Source: Deinococcus depolymerans
GTDB taxonomy: Bacteria; Deinococcota; Deinococci; Deinococcales; Deinococcaceae
DNA length: 64,000 nt
Reading direction: 5' to 3'
Assembly (NCBI RefSeq): GCF_039522025.1
Contig: NZ_BAAADB010000003.1
Span: forward strand, 132,179-196,178
Below are positions 39,184 to 51,013 of the stretch, one piece after another; the first letter of the stretch is position 1, and every line of letters starts with the position of its first letter. The position numbers and the translations under genes are program-made. The notes under the pieces were generated by a model, which saw only the letters and a program-made list of their open reading frames with translations, did not search any database and was not told the origin of the DNA.

Positions 39184-40258
39184 TGACGGACACGTCCACG
39201 TTGCGGGTCTGCCGCAGCACCGAGCGGATGATGTCCCCGCGCAGGAATTCCTCCCAGCGGGAGCGGCTGCTCTCGCCCAGCACGACCTGCGTGGCCTGCG
39301 CGGCCTGCACGTGCCGGATCAGGGTGGCCGCCACGCCGCCCGCCGGGTCGAGCACGATGAACTCCCCGCCCAGCGCGACCGTGACCGCGCGGAAGGTGTC
39401 GAGCAGCCGCGCGCGTTCGGCACTGATCCGCCCGGACCGCACGGTCACGACCTGAAGGTCGGCGTGCAGGCGCTGCGCGAGCTGCCCTCCCCGGCGGATC
39501 AGGCGCGCGCCGGTCTCCTCGGCGGCCACGGCGACCACCACCCGCTCCTGCACGCCCAGACGATCATGCACGCCCAGCCCCGCCCCCAGGTCGGCCGCGC
39601 CCTGCTCGACGACGTGCGCCACCTGCCGCAGCGCCAGTTCCCGCAGCGCCGTCAGGTTCGGCAGCGTGAAGAAGTTCGACAGGGCGTGCTCGGCCCGCTC
39701 CGCGCCGTACACCGCGCCGGACCGCACCCGCTCGCGCAGGTCGGCGGGCGTCAGGTCCACCAGCACCAGTTCGTCCGCCCCGCCCAGCACGGCGTCCGGG
39801 ATGCGCTCGCGGACGCGCACGCCGGTCAGGCGCGCCACCGTGTCGTGCAGGGAGTCCAGGTGCTGCACGTTCACGGTGGACAGCACGTTCACGCCCGCGT
39901 CCAGCAGCGCCTCGACGTCCATCCAGCGTTTCTCGCGTGCGCTGCCCGGCGCGTTCGAGTGCGCCAGTTCATCCACGAGCACCACGTCCGGACGGCGCGC
40001 GATCAGGCCCGCCACGTCCAGTTCACCCAGCGTCACGCCGCCCCGCACGACCTCCAGCCGCGGGAAGACCGGCAGGCCCTCGGCAGCGGCCTGCGTGAAC
40101 GCCCGCCCGTGCGTTTCCAGCACGCCGATCAGGGCGTCCTCGCCGCGCTCCAGACGGTCGCGCAGTTCACTGAGCGCGCGGGTGGTCTTCCCGACCCCGG
40201 CGGCCATGCCCACGAACACCCGGTGCCGCCCCCGCACGGGGCGGGGAGCACCGGGCAT
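39170..40258 (-). CDS. truncated KdpD: KdpD sensor plus USP domain, no kinase
   Basis: 362 residues, against about 890 for full KdpD. N-terminal KdpD domain has Walker A GMAAGVGKTTRAL and Walker B-like VVLVDELAHSN plus RWMDVEALLDAGVNVLSTVNVQHL. A universal-stress-protein domain follows (RVVVAVAAEETGARLIRRG, VLGESSRSRWEEFLRGD). The DUF4118 membrane part and histidine kinase are absent. It likely binds ATP or cyclic di-AMP and modulates the Kdp system. Downstream of kdpC by 33 bp, so in the kdpFABC operon; start codon lacks a clear Shine-Dalgarno. Confidence 0.9.
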   Translation of the reverse strand: MPGAPRPVRGRHRVFVGMAAGVGKTTRALSELRDRLERGEDALIGVLETHGRAFTQAAAEGLPVFPRLEVVRGGVTLGELDVAGLIARRPDVVLVDELAHSNAPGSAREKRWMDVEALLDAGVNVLSTVNVQHLDSLHDTVARLTGVRVRERIPDAVLGGADELVLVDLTPADLRERVRSGAVYGAERAEHALSNFFTLPNLTALRELALRQVAHVVEQGAADLGAGLGVHDRLGVQERVVVAVAAEETGARLIRRGGQLAQRLHADLQVVTVRSGRISAERARLLDTFRAVTVALGGEFIVLDPAGGVAATLIRHVQAAQATQVVLGESSRSRWEEFLRGDIIRSVLRQTRNVDVSVITRE

Positions 40259-40291
40259 CGCCAGCCGCTCGGGTTCAGGCGGCGTGACGGC

Positions 40292-40933
40292 TCACCGTCC
40301 CAGCCGGTCCAGGGCGAGGTTCAGTTCCAGCACGTTCACGCCCGGCTGACCCAGGCCCAGCACGCCCCGCTCGGTGTGCTCCCGCACCAGCGACTGCACC
40401 TGTGCGTCCGTCAGGCCGCGCGCACGCGCCACCCGCGCCACCTGCACCGCCGCGCCCGCCGGGGACACGTGCGGGTCGAGGCCGCTGCCGCTCGCGGTGA
40501 GCAGATCCACCGGAATCCGCGTGACGGGGATGTTCTCCCGCGCGGCGATCGCCTGCGCCTGGGCCTGCACCCGCTCCCGCAGCGCCGGGTTGCTCACGGC
40601 GAGGTTGCTGCCCGACGCGTTCACCGGGTCGTACCCGCTCCCGGCGGCGCTGGGCCGCCCGATGAAGTAGCGGTCCCCCGTGAAGGGCTGCCCGATCAGC
40701 GCCGAGCCGACCACCCGGCCCCCGTCGCGGATCAGGGAACCGGTCGCCTGCGCGGGAAACAGCGCGCCGCCCAGCGCGGTCGTCACCGCCGGGTACGCGA
40801 GGCCGCCCAGCACCAGCCACAGCGCCGAGAAGCGCAGCCACGCACCCCACCCCGGCTGGGGCGCGTCAGAAAAGTCAGGTTCAGAAAGGGCCGATGGAGG
40901 AAGGGCAGGGGAGGGCATGTCGTTCAGGGTCAT
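40292..40933 (-). CDS. kdpC: K+-transporting ATPase subunit KdpC
   Basis: 213 residues, one N-terminal membrane helix (FSALWLVLGGLAYPAVTTALGG). Family motifs QPFTGDRYFIGRPSA, GSNLAVSNPALRERV and DLLTASGSGLDPHVSP are present. KdpC is essential for complex assembly and catalysis. GAGG precedes the ATG. It follows kdpB across a 223-bp gap that contains decayed MITE copy G. Confidence 0.94.
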   Translation of the reverse strand: MTLNDMPSPALPPSALSEPDFSDAPQPGWGAWLRFSALWLVLGGLAYPAVTTALGGALFPAQATGSLIRDGGRVVGSALIGQPFTGDRYFIGRPSAAGSGYDPVNASGSNLAVSNPALRERVQAQAQAIAARENIPVTRIPVDLLTASGSGLDPHVSPAGAAVQVARVARARGLTDAQVQSLVREHTERGVLGLGQPGVNVLELNLALDRLGR

Positions 40934-41006
40934 GATGAAACCTCTTTGTGGGGGGCGAAGTGGGGGCCAGTCCCCCGGACCTCGCCGGGAGGGAGTGGTG
41001 TCCTGG

Positions 41007-41156
41007 TCCGGATTCCGTCTGTTCCGCTGACCACGCGGGAAAGCGCCGCGTGGTCAGCTCCACGCCCGGAACCCGGTCTGCTCCTGCTCTGCTTCGCAGC
41101 TCTGCGAGTCGCGTCCGCTCGGGTTGAAGGGTGAGGAACCCCTTCAACCGGAGTCA
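41007..41156 (-). mobile_element. decayed MITE, copy G (about 150 bp), between kdpB and kdpC
   Basis: Left terminus TCCGGATTCC (canonical TACGGATTCC), with inverted repeat CCACGCGG...CCGCGTGG, CCACGCCCGGAACCCG, the GGGTTGAAGG/CCTTCAACC hairpin and degraded right terminus GGAGTCA. The right TTA (41157-41159) is the complement of the kdpB TAA stop; the left flank is TGG. Confidence 0.75.
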
Positions 41157-43190
41157 TTAAGCGCCAACCAGTCCGAGCAGCACGTCGATGAGCTTGATGC
41201 CCACGAACGGCACGAGCACGCCGCCCAGCCCGTAGATCAGCAGGTTGCGGGCCAGCAGCGCGTCGGCACTGCCGGGCGAGTAGCGCACGCCGCGCAGCGC
41301 CACCGGAATCAGCGCCGGGATGACCAGCGCGTTGAAGATCACGGCGGAGAGGATCGCGCTCTGCGGGCTGCGCAGGTCCATCACGTTCAGCGGGGCCAGC
41401 GCGGGAATCTGCGTGGCGAACAGCGCGGGCAGGATCGCGAAGTACTTGGCGACGTCGTTCGCGATGGAGAAGGTCGTCAGCGCGCCGCGCGTCATCAGCA
41501 GGCCCTTGCCGATCTCGACGACCTCGATCAGCTTGGTGGGGTCGGAGTCCAGGTCGATCATGTTCGCCGCTTCCTTGGCCGCCTGCGTGCCGCTCTGCAT
41601 GGCGAGGCCCACGTCCGCCTGCGCCAGGGCGGGCGCGTCGTTCGTGCCGTCGCCCATCATGGCGACCAGCTTCCCGCCGCGCTGCTCCTCGCGGATCATG
41701 GCGAGCTTGTCCTCGGGCGTCGCCTCGGCCAGGAAGCCGTCCACGCCGGCCTCGCGGGCAATGGCCTCGGCGGTCAGGGGGTTGTCCCCGGTGATCATCA
41801 CGGTGCGCAGCCCCATGCGGCGCAGCTGCTCGAAGCGTTCGCGCATGCCGGGCTTCACCACGTCCGACAGGGCCACCACGCCCAGCACCCGTTCGTCACG
41901 GAGGACCACGAGGGGCGTGCCGCCCGCGCGGGCCACCTCGTCCACCAGCGGGGACAGTTCGGTGGGGACGCTGCCACCCCGCTCGCGGGCCAGCCGGGTG
42001 ATGCGGTCGGCCGCGCCCTTGCGGATGCTCACGCCGCCCGCGTCCACGCCGCTCATGCGGGTCTGCGCGGTGAACTCGATGAACGCCGCGTCCGCCGGGG
42101 TGGCGGGCGTCACGCCCTGCGCGCGGGCCAGCGTCACGACGCTCTTGCCTTCCGGGGTGGGGTCCGCCGCCGAGGCCAGCGCCGCCGCGCCCGCCAGGTC
42201 CTCACCGCTCACGCCGGGCAGCGGCAGGAAGCGCGTCGCCTGACGGTCCCCGACGGTGATCGTGCCGGTCTTGTCCAGCAGCAGGATGTCCACGTCCCCG
42301 GCCACCTCGACCGCCTTGCCGCTCTTGGCGATCACGTTCGCCTGCAAGGCCCGGTCCATGCCCGCGATGCCGATGGCGGGCAGCAGACCGCCGATCGTCG
42401 TGGGAATCAGGCACACCAGGAGCGCCACGAGCGTCACCACGTCCACCGTCGCCCCCGCGAAACGCGACAGGGGCAGCAGGGTCGCCACGACGATCAGGAA
42501 CACCAGCGTCAGCGCCGCCAGCAGGATCGACAGGGCCAGTTCGTTCGGGGTCTTCTGGCGGCTGGCGCCCTCGACGAGCGCGATCATGCGGTCGAGGAAG
42601 CTCTCGCCGGGCTGCGACGTCACCCGCACCACGATCCGGTCGGACAGCACGCGCGTCCCACCCGTCACGCCGCTGTGGTCGGTCCCCGCCTCGCGGATCA
42701 CCGGGGCGCTCTCGCCCGTGATGGCACTCTCGTCCACCGCCGCCAGCCCCTCGATGACCTCACCGTCACCGGGAATCATCTCGCCCGCCTGCACCACGAT
42801 CACGTCCCCGCGCCGCAGCCTCGTGCTCGGGACGACCTCCTCGCGGCCGTCCAGCACGCGGCGGGCCGGGGTGTCCTCACGCGCCGAACGCAGCGTGGCC
42901 GCCTGCGCCTTCCCGCGCGCCTCGGCCAGCCCCTCGGCGAAGTTCGCGAACACCACCGTGAACAGCAGCCAGACCGTCACGCCCGCCGGGTAGCCCCACG
43001 CCTGCCCGCTCGCGGCGGCCTGCACGGTCAGCAGCAGCGTCAGCACGCCGCCCAGCAGCACCACGAACATCACCGGGCTGCGCACCATGAAGCGCGGATC
43101 GAGTTTCACGAAGGCGGCCCTCAGCGCGGCGCGCATCAGCGCCGGGGCGAACACGCCCCCCTTCGGGGTTTTCTGCGGCACAGCGGTCAT
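41157..43190 (-). CDS. kdpB: K+-transporting P-type ATPase subunit KdpB
   Basis: 677 residues from ATG 43190, which overlaps the kdpA stop (ATGA). Phosphorylated Asp in [16 protein letters not shown] actuator motif [12 protein letters not shown], hinge [18 protein letters not shown], and [13 protein letters not shown] membrane motif typical of KdpB. Hydrolyses ATP to drive K+ uptake with KdpA. The stop codon coincides with a MITE flanking site. Confidence 0.97.
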   Translation of the reverse strand: MTAVPQKTPKGGVFAPALMRAALRAAFVKLDPRFMVRSPVMFVVLLGGVLTLLLTVQAAASGQAWGYPAGVTVWLLFTVVFANFAEGLAEARGKAQAATLRSAREDTPARRVLDGREEVVPSTRLRRGDVIVVQAGEMIPGDGEVIEGLAAVDESAITGESAPVIREAGTDHSGVTGGTRVLSDRIVVRVTSQPGESFLDRMIALVEGASRQKTPNELALSILLAALTLVFLIVVATLLPLSRFAGATVDVVTLVALLVCLIPTTIGGLLPAIGIAGMDRALQANVIAKSGKAVEVAGDVDILLLDKTGTITVGDRQATRFLPLPGVSGEDLAGAAALASAADPTPEGKSVVTLARAQGVTPATPADAAFIEFTAQTRMSGVDAGGVSIRKGAADRITRLARERGGSVPTELSPLVDEVARAGGTPLVVLRDERVLGVVALSDVVKPGMRERFEQLRRMGLRTVMITGDNPLTAEAIAREAGVDGFLAEATPEDKLAMIREEQRGGKLVAMMGDGTNDAPALAQADVGLAMQSGTQAAKEAANMIDLDSDPTKLIEVVEIGKGLLMTRGALTTFSIANDVAKYFAILPALFATQIPALAPLNVMDLRSPQSAILSAVIFNALVIPALIPVALRGVRYSPGSADALLARNLLIYGLGGVLVPFVGIKLIDVLLGLVGA

Positions 43191-44986
43191 TTCGTCACGT
43201 CCTTCACGAGGGTCAGGGGGGCCGGACTCCACTGCGGGCCAGTCAGGGACAGCACCTGACCGTCCCTCCGCTCCGTCCGTCCCGTCGGTTGCTGCTCGCT
43301 CCGCTCGGGGTCACATCCGGGACGTGACCCGCAAAGCGTCATCTGCTCCGCCACCGGTCCCAGCACCAGCGCCGGGGCGAAGTTCAGGAGTTGCAGCAGC
43401 AGCATCACGCTCAGGAGCATCCCGGCGAACACCGGCGTGTCCACCCGCAGCGTCCCGCTGCCTTCGGGCGCGGCGCGCTTGGCGGCCAGCAGGCCCGCGA
43501 TCGCCAGTGGCCCCACGATCGGCAGGAAACGGGCCAGCAGCAGCACCAGCGCGCAGCTGAGGTTCCACCAGGGCGTGTTGTCGCCCAGGCCCTCGAAGCC
43601 GCTGCCGTTGTTCGCGAACGCCGAGTTGTACTCGTACAGCACCTGCGACAGCCCGTGGAAGCCGGGGTTCGAGTTCGCCGTGACCGCCGGGTTCGCCAGG
43701 GCCAGCGCCGTGAAGCCCAGCACCAGCAGCGGCTGCAGCAGCAGGATCAGCGACGCCAGCTTGATCTCGGGGGCCTCGATCTTCCGGCCGAACAGTTCCG
43801 GCGTGCGGCCCACCATCAGGCCCGCCACGAACACCGTCAGGATCACGAACACCAGCATGTTGATCAGCCCCACGCCGATCCCGCCGTACACGTCGTTCAG
43901 GAACATGCCCAGCTGCGGCACCAGCCCGCCCAGCGGCGTGAACGAATCCAGCATGCCGTTCACGCTGCCGTTGCTCGTCTGCGTGGTCAGCGCGGCCCAC
44001 AGCGCCGTCGCGTCCGCGCCCAGGCGGACCTCCTTGCCCTCCATGTTCGGGCCCAGCGCGGACAGACCGGCCAGGGCGGCGTTCGGCATCCGCTCGGCGA
44101 GCACCGCGCCCAGCGTCAGCGCCGCCGACAGCACGCTCATGACGCCCATCAGCACCAGCCCGAAGCGCGGGCGGCGCAGGAACCGCCCCGTCGCCACGAC
44201 GAGCGCCAGCGGGAACAGGATGATGCTGACCGTCTCCAGCAGGTTCGACAGCGGCGTGGGGTTCTCCAGCGGCACCGTCGAGTTCGGCCCGTACCAGCCG
44301 CCGCCGTTCGTGCCTAGCTGCTTGATCGCGACCATCGGCGCGACCGGCCCCACTGGGATGGTCTGCGTGGTCACCGCCTGCCCCTCCACGGTCTGAGGCT
44401 GCACCAGCGTCGCCGTCCGCGCCCCCGCGAAGGTGCTCGGCACGCCCTGCCACGTCAGCAGCAGCGCCAGCACCGCCGCAGACACCGTCAGCAGCGCCGC
44501 GCCGCGCGTCACGTCCAGGAAGTAGTTCCCCAGGTGCGCGTCCCCGCGCAGGCCGCGCAGCACCGCGAACAGCGCCGCGAACCCCACCGCCGGGGTGAAG
44601 ATCTGCAGCGCCGTGATGCCCAGCATCTGCGACAGGTACGACAGGCCGCTCTGCCCGCTGTAATGCTGCTGGTTCGTGTTCGTGATGAACGACGCCATCG
44701 TGTGCACCGCCGTGTCCCAGCGCAGGTTCGCGATGCCGTCCGGGTTCAGCGGCAGGCCGCCCTGCAGCAGGTACGTCGCCAGCGCCGTCAGGCCCACGAT
44801 CACGTTCGTGCCCAGCAGCGCCCCCACGTACGCGCGCCACGACATGCCCCGCGCGGCGTCCACGCCACACGCGCGCAGCAGCCCCGCCGTCATCCGGGGC
44901 GCCGGGGCCTCCATCAGCCGGGCCATGAACAGCCCCAGGGGAAGGGCCAGCGCCAGCGCCAGCCCGTACGTCAGCAGGATATCCAT
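43187..44986 (-). CDS. kdpA: K+-transporting ATPase subunit KdpA with a C-terminal extension
   Basis: 599 residues against a usual 555-570. Ten membrane helices; selectivity-filter segments such as [20 protein letters not shown] and FGTNGG-type [15 protein letters not shown] are present. The normal end is [16 protein letters not shown]; about 47 hydrophilic residues follow (rich in Arg, Pro, Gly, Glu). The extension DNA contains an inverted GTCACGTCCCGGATGTGAC and GAGCGGAGCGAGC, so it appears to come from non-coding or repeat-like sequence. Its ATG overlaps the kdpF stop. Confidence 0.95.
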   Translation of the reverse strand: MDILLTYGLALALALPLGLFMARLMEAPAPRMTAGLLRACGVDAARGMSWRAYVGALLGTNVIVGLTALATYLLQGGLPLNPDGIANLRWDTAVHTMASFITNTNQQHYSGQSGLSYLSQMLGITALQIFTPAVGFAALFAVLRGLRGDAHLGNYFLDVTRGAALLTVSAAVLALLLTWQGVPSTFAGARTATLVQPQTVEGQAVTTQTIPVGPVAPMVAIKQLGTNGGGWYGPNSTVPLENPTPLSNLLETVSIILFPLALVVATGRFLRRPRFGLVLMGVMSVLSAALTLGAVLAERMPNAALAGLSALGPNMEGKEVRLGADATALWAALTTQTSNGSVNGMLDSFTPLGGLVPQLGMFLNDVYGGIGVGLINMLVFVILTVFVAGLMVGRTPELFGRKIEAPEIKLASLILLLQPLLVLGFTALALANPAVTANSNPGFHGLSQVLYEYNSAFANNGSGFEGLGDNTPWWNLSCALVLLLARFLPIVGPLAIAGLLAAKRAAPEGSGTLRVDTPVFAGMLLSVMLLLQLLNFAPALVLGPVAEQMTLCGSRPGCDPERSEQQPTGRTERRDGQVLSLTGPQWSPAPLTLVKDVTK

Positions 44987-45066
44987 CAGAACCGTTCCGC
45001 CTTCACCAGGGCGTACAGCAGATACGCGCCCAGCGCCAGCACCAGAATCAGAAGCAGTGCATTCAT
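44986..45066 (-). CDS. kdpF: KdpF small membrane subunit
   Basis: 26 residues: MNALLLILVLALGAYLLYAL plus VKAERF. One membrane helix, as in KdpF, which stabilises the KdpABC complex. Its TGA overlaps the kdpA ATG (TGATG), so translation is coupled. It is the first gene of the kdp operon and is divergent from the kinase. Confidence 0.9.
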   Translation of the reverse strand: MNALLLILVLALGAYLLYALVKAERF

Positions 45067-45186
45067 GCCGCCCAGCCTGCGCCGCCCCCCCACCCGGGCG
45101 GTATGCTCCGACCGGCCCACCCCCCTGGCCAGATGGCCAGTCCCCACCCCCACCCGGCGCGCCCTACCCTGAGCCCCAGACGCCCC

Positions 45187-46719
45187 ATGACCCCCACCTC
45201 CGCCACCCCCGCCCCCACCCCGGAACGCAGCGAACGTCGCCTGCTGGCCGCCAGCGTCGCCCTGATCGTCGCGACCACCCTGACGGACATCCTGACCCCC
45301 GCGTCCCTGGTCATCGGCACCCTGGTCAGTGCGCCCCTGGCCCTGGCCGCGCTGGGTGCCAGCCGCCGCGCCACTTTGAACCTCACCGCGCTCGCCATCG
45401 CCGGGAACATCCTCGCGGGCGCCTTTAACGCCGCGCGGGACGGCGCGACCCCCACCGACCTCGGCAACCGCGCCGTCAGCATCCTGGCCGCCATCCTGGT
45501 CGGCTTCCTGAGCCTGCGCGCCCGCGAGGCCGCCACCCGTGCCGCCCGCCTGCACGAGGAGGAACGCCGACTCCAGCGCGAACGCGCCCTGCGCACCCTG
45601 ATCGAGGCGGTCAGCGGGCCCCTCACGCAGGCGCAGTTCGTGACGCGTGCCGCGCACGCCCTGCAGGACTTCACGGGCGCGGCTGCCGTCGAGATCGGCA
45701 GCGTCGACCGCGCCGTGCTGCGCGAACCCCACGCCCACACCGGCCCCGGCGAGGGCAGCCTGGGCCGCCGCCTGCCGCTGGACCTGCTGGCCCGGCCCGC
45801 CACCCGCGATCCAGGGCAGGGGAGACCCGACCAGCCCTGGGTTGGACAGGTGTGGGCAGTCGGCGGCGGCGACACCTTCGTGGCCCGCCTCACCCGCCCC
45901 AGCGACCCGGAACTCCTGATCCTCCTCACCCGCCCCGCTGCCCCCCCCGATCAGCTCTCGGAAGCCGTGCAGACCCTCCAGCCGCTCCTCGACCGCACCG
46001 CGCTGCTCGACGACCTGCACGCCCGGCAGGCCCAACTCCAGGAACGCGGGGAGCTACTCCAGGACCTCATCTACTCCTTCAGTCACGACCTGCGCACCCC
46101 GCTCATGGCGAACGCCGTGAACATGCGCTCGGCCCTCAAGGGCGCCTACGGTCCCCTGCCGGACGACTACGCCGCCACGCTCCGCAACGGCCTGGACGCC
46201 AACGCCACCCTCCTGGCCCTCGCCGATCAGCTGCTGCTGGTCGCCAAGTACGAGAGCGGCCAGGAGGACAGCGAACTCCAGAGCGTGCCGCTGCGCGACC
46301 TCGTCCTGAACGTCACCGAGCAGCTGCGGCCCGCCGCCGCCGCGCGCGGCGTGACCCTTGAGACCACCCTGGACGGCGCACGCACCCGCGGCCGCAAACA
46401 CGACCTGCGCCGCGCCGTGCAGAACCTCCTCGACAACGCCGTCCGCTACGCCCCACCCGGCAGCGCCGTGCACGTCACCCTGGCCCGGGCGGACGACGAG
46501 GCGATCCTCAGCGTCCTCGACAGCGGCCCCGGCGTCAGCGCCCCGCGCGTCCCCACCCTCTTCCAGCGCTTCCGCTCCGGCGGCGCCGGCGGCGGCACCG
46601 GCCTGGGCCTGTACCTCACCCGCCGCATCGCCGAACGCCACGGCGGGACCGTCACGTACGCCCGCACCGCCCGCGCCCAGAGCGTCTTCACCCTCACCCT
46701 GCCCCTGGAGGACGCATGA
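45187..46719 (+). CDS. sensor histidine kinase, separate from the KdpD-like sensor
   Basis: 510 residues. ATG 45187 is favoured over 45103 because MTPTSATPAPTPERSERRL is a normal cytosolic N-terminus. Three to four membrane helices (about 18-108), a GAF-like domain (about 140-270), HisKA with phosphoacceptor H300 in SFSHDLRTPL, and HATPase with NLLDNAVRYAPPG and GGGTGLGLYLTRR. Domain architecture resembles the missing C-terminal half of KdpD. The TGA stop (46717-46719) is the left flank of decayed MITE copy H. Presumed to phosphorylate the regulator downstream and sense K+ limitation. Confidence 0.9.
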   Translation: MTPTSATPAPTPERSERRLLAASVALIVATTLTDILTPASLVIGTLVSAPLALAALGASRRATLNLTALAIAGNILAGAFNAARDGATPTDLGNRAVSILAAILVGFLSLRAREAATRAARLHEEERRLQRERALRTLIEAVSGPLTQAQFVTRAAHALQDFTGAAAVEIGSVDRAVLREPHAHTGPGEGSLGRRLPLDLLARPATRDPGQGRPDQPWVGQVWAVGGGDTFVARLTRPSDPELLILLTRPAAPPDQLSEAVQTLQPLLDRTALLDDLHARQAQLQERGELLQDLIYSFSHDLRTPLMANAVNMRSALKGAYGPLPDDYAATLRNGLDANATLLALADQLLLVAKYESGQEDSELQSVPLRDLVLNVTEQLRPAAAARGVTLETTLDGARTRGRKHDLRRAVQNLLDNAVRYAPPGSAVHVTLARADDEAILSVLDSGPGVSAPRVPTLFQRFRSGGAGGGTGLGLYLTRRIAERHGGTVTYARTARAQSVFTLTLPLEDA

Positions 46720-46848
46720 CGCGGCTCCCGTCCGTTCCATTCACCACCCGGAACATCGCCAGGTGGCGAACTCCACTTCCGGCACCCGTTCCACTCCTTC
46801 TCGCATCCGCTCGGGTTGAACTGGTGCTGCACACCAGTCAACCGGAGG
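46720..46848 (-). mobile_element. decayed MITE, copy H, at the kinase/regulator junction
   Basis: Left end CGCGGCTCCCGTCCGTTCCATTC aligns with the canonical right-end block; the middle has CCACTTCCGGCACCCG; the end has GGTTGAACTGG...CCAGTCAACCGGAGG. Flanked by TGA at 46717-46719 (kinase stop) and 46849-46851. The CCGGAGGTGAC end serves as the next gene's Shine-Dalgarno. Confidence 0.7.
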
Positions 46849-46852
46849 TGAC

Positions 46853-47491
46853 ATGACCACCCACGTCCTGCTCGTCGAGGATCACGCCTTCACCCGCGAC
46901 GGCCTGCGAGCCGCCATCAATCTGGAGAGTGACCTGCGCGTCACCGCCGAGGCCCGCAGCGGCGAGGAGGCCCTGGACGTCCTCGCCCGCACCCAGACCG
47001 GGCCGCAACCCGTCCATGTGGCCGTGCTCGACATCGGCCTGCCCGGCATGGACGGCATCCAGACCGCCGCCGAGATCGGCCGCCGCTGGCCGCAGGTCCG
47101 CATGGTGATGCTCACCGCCCACGACCTGCGCGACGAGGTCCTGGCCGCGCTGGCGTCCGGCGCGCACGCCTACTGCCTCAAGAGCGCCGACCCGGACCTG
47201 CTGCTGCTCGGCATCCGCGCCGCCGCCTCGGGCAGCGCGTACCTTGACCCGCAGATCGCCCACCACGTGCTGGGCAGCATCCGCACGCCCCACGCGACCT
47301 CACCCCTCACCCCGCGCGAAACCGACGTGCTGCGCCTCATCGCCGACGGGCAGGGCAACCGCGACATCGCCGCGAACTTAGGCATCAGCGTCAGCACCGT
47401 GAAACTCCACGTGCAGGAGATCCTCGTGAAACTCCACGCCGCCGACCGCACCCAGGCCGCCGTGCAGGCCCTCCGCCAGGGCCTGCTGTAA
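46853..47491 (+). CDS. NarL/FixJ-family response regulator
   Basis: 212 residues. Receiver domain with acidic pair ED (9-10), phosphoacceptor D60 in VAVLDIGLPGMDG and Lys in AYCLKSA; a C-terminal LuxR-type HTH (LTPRETDVLRLIADG, NRDIAANLGISVSTVKLHV) at about 150-205. KdpE regulators are OmpR type, so a NarL-type partner for a Kdp system is unusual. GGAGG is provided by MITE copy H, eight bases before the ATG (46853). Confidence 0.95.
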   Translation: MTTHVLLVEDHAFTRDGLRAAINLESDLRVTAEARSGEEALDVLARTQTGPQPVHVAVLDIGLPGMDGIQTAAEIGRRWPQVRMVMLTAHDLRDEVLAALASGAHAYCLKSADPDLLLLGIRAAASGSAYLDPQIAHHVLGSIRTPHATSPLTPRETDVLRLIADGQGNRDIAANLGISVSTVKLHVQEILVKLHAADRTQAAVQALRQGLL

Positions 47492-47495
47492 CCGC

Positions 47496-47918
47496 TCAGC
47501 GCCGCGCGATCACCAGCAGCCCAGACACGATCAACCCCGCGCCCAGCAGCATCCGGGGCGTGAGGTGCTCCCGCAGCAGCCACGCCGCGAGGAGCATCGC
47601 CACCACCACGCTCCCCTTGTCGATCAGTGCCACGGTCGCCACGTCCCCCACCTTCAGCGCCTTGTAGTAGAAGATCCACGAGAGCGCCGTCGTCACACCC
47701 GACGCGCCCAGCCACCACAGGTTCACCGCCCGCACCCCCGAGACCTCCCGCCAGGGCACGAACAACGCCGCGAACACCAGCACGAACACGAACACGAAGA
47801 CCGTGCGGATCGTCAGCCCCAGCTCACCGCTGATGCCCGCCAGCCCCTGCTTCGCGATCACCGACGTGAACCCCGCGAAGAACATCGACAGCACCGCCCA
47901 GAAAACCCATTGAGGCAT
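47496..47918 (-). CDS. single-domain EamA/DMT transporter
   Basis: 140 residues, about five membrane helices, one EamA repeat (WVFWAVLSMFFAGFTSVIAKQGL; LIDKGSVVVAMLLAAWLLREHLTPR). Half-size members of this group dimerise. Substrate unknown. TACACT six bases before the ATG indicates a leaderless transcript. Convergent with the response regulator, 4 bp apart. Confidence 0.9.
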   Translation of the reverse strand: MPQWVFWAVLSMFFAGFTSVIAKQGLAGISGELGLTIRTVFVFVFVLVFAALFVPWREVSGVRAVNLWWLGASGVTTALSWIFYYKALKVGDVATVALIDKGSVVVAMLLAAWLLREHLTPRMLLGAGLIVSGLLVIARR

Positions 47919-47924
47919 GACAGC

Positions 47925-47930
47925 AGTGTA
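47925..47930 (-). promoter_or_regulatory. leaderless -10 (TACACT) for the EamA gene
   Basis: TACACT on the minus strand ends six bases before ATG 47918. Confidence 0.6.
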
Positions 47931-47944
47931 GGGGTCATGTCGGT

Positions 47945-48409
47945 TCAGGGCCTCCCAGGCAACCCCGCCGTCGTGATGAGCACCCCATGATGGTTTTCGC
48001 AGAGCAGCCAGCGGAAGTTCCTGTGAACGACGTAGTACTCGCAGAATGGCACCTCCGCGACGGCTGCGGCGGCTGCCCTGGCGGTCCCCTCAGACAGCCA
48101 GAATGGATCCTGCCGTTTCGTGCCCGTCCAGTCCTCAAGCACCAGCCACACGGGGGCCTCTGGTTCGACGAGGCTGTGCAGTCAGCCGGGTGGATCTGCC
48201 GACTGTTCCTCTGGCGTGAGCTGACGGGAGTCGAGGGGGCCTTTCAGCACCGGCCAGAGCCACCGCTCCGGGGGACGATCGGCGTGCCGGGTCGTGAAGG
48301 TCGTCAGGATGCTGGCGAGGATCGCCGCGTACTGCGTGAGGCGTACAGCACGGAAGTGCTCCGGAGGGAAGTCCCGTTACCTGACGCTGGCTTCCAGTTC
48401 GGTTCTCAT
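47945..48409 (-). pseudogene. decayed gene with two in-frame stops
   Basis: Reading down from ATG 48409, one frame gives MRTELEASVR, a TAA at 48377-48379, about 64 coherent codons (RDFPPEHFRAVRLTQYAAIL..., LTPEEQSADPPG), a TGA at 48182-48184, and then 79 codons ending VLITTAGLPGRP. The last part alone has a GTG start (48151) and a 68-residue protein with WLVLEDWTGTKRQDPFWLSEG. The high G+C at third positions in all three parts suggests a former ~155-residue gene. Only the last part could still be expressed. No family recognised. Confidence 0.45.
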
Positions 48410-48477
48410 GGGTGCCAGGGTGAAGCGGAAGTGGCCCCGCAGGTCATGCAGGGCCAGGCCTCCGAGATGCCCTTGCC

Positions 48478-50841
<2,364 letters not shown>

Positions 50842-51013
50842 TGCTTTTCTCCGGCTTGATGGGGATTTCCTGAAGTGGAAACGGGCGAATTAGTGTTGCA
50901 GCTCCCCGCCAGCTTACCCGAGCGACCCCGCGCGGAACGCCACTGCCCCAGTGACATCCTTCACGTGTCCAGACAGCCCGGACCCCACCCGCCGCGTATG
51001 TCACGCTGAAGCC

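Noticed and set aside
41124..43259. 711-codon open frame opposite kdpB
   Set aside because: High GC makes antisense frames stay open; its composition is His/Arg-rich and kdpB has all family motifs.
43190..43330. kdpA extension as another copy of the TACGG MITE
   Set aside because: No TACGG termini or TNA flanks could be found; only general repeat-like features.
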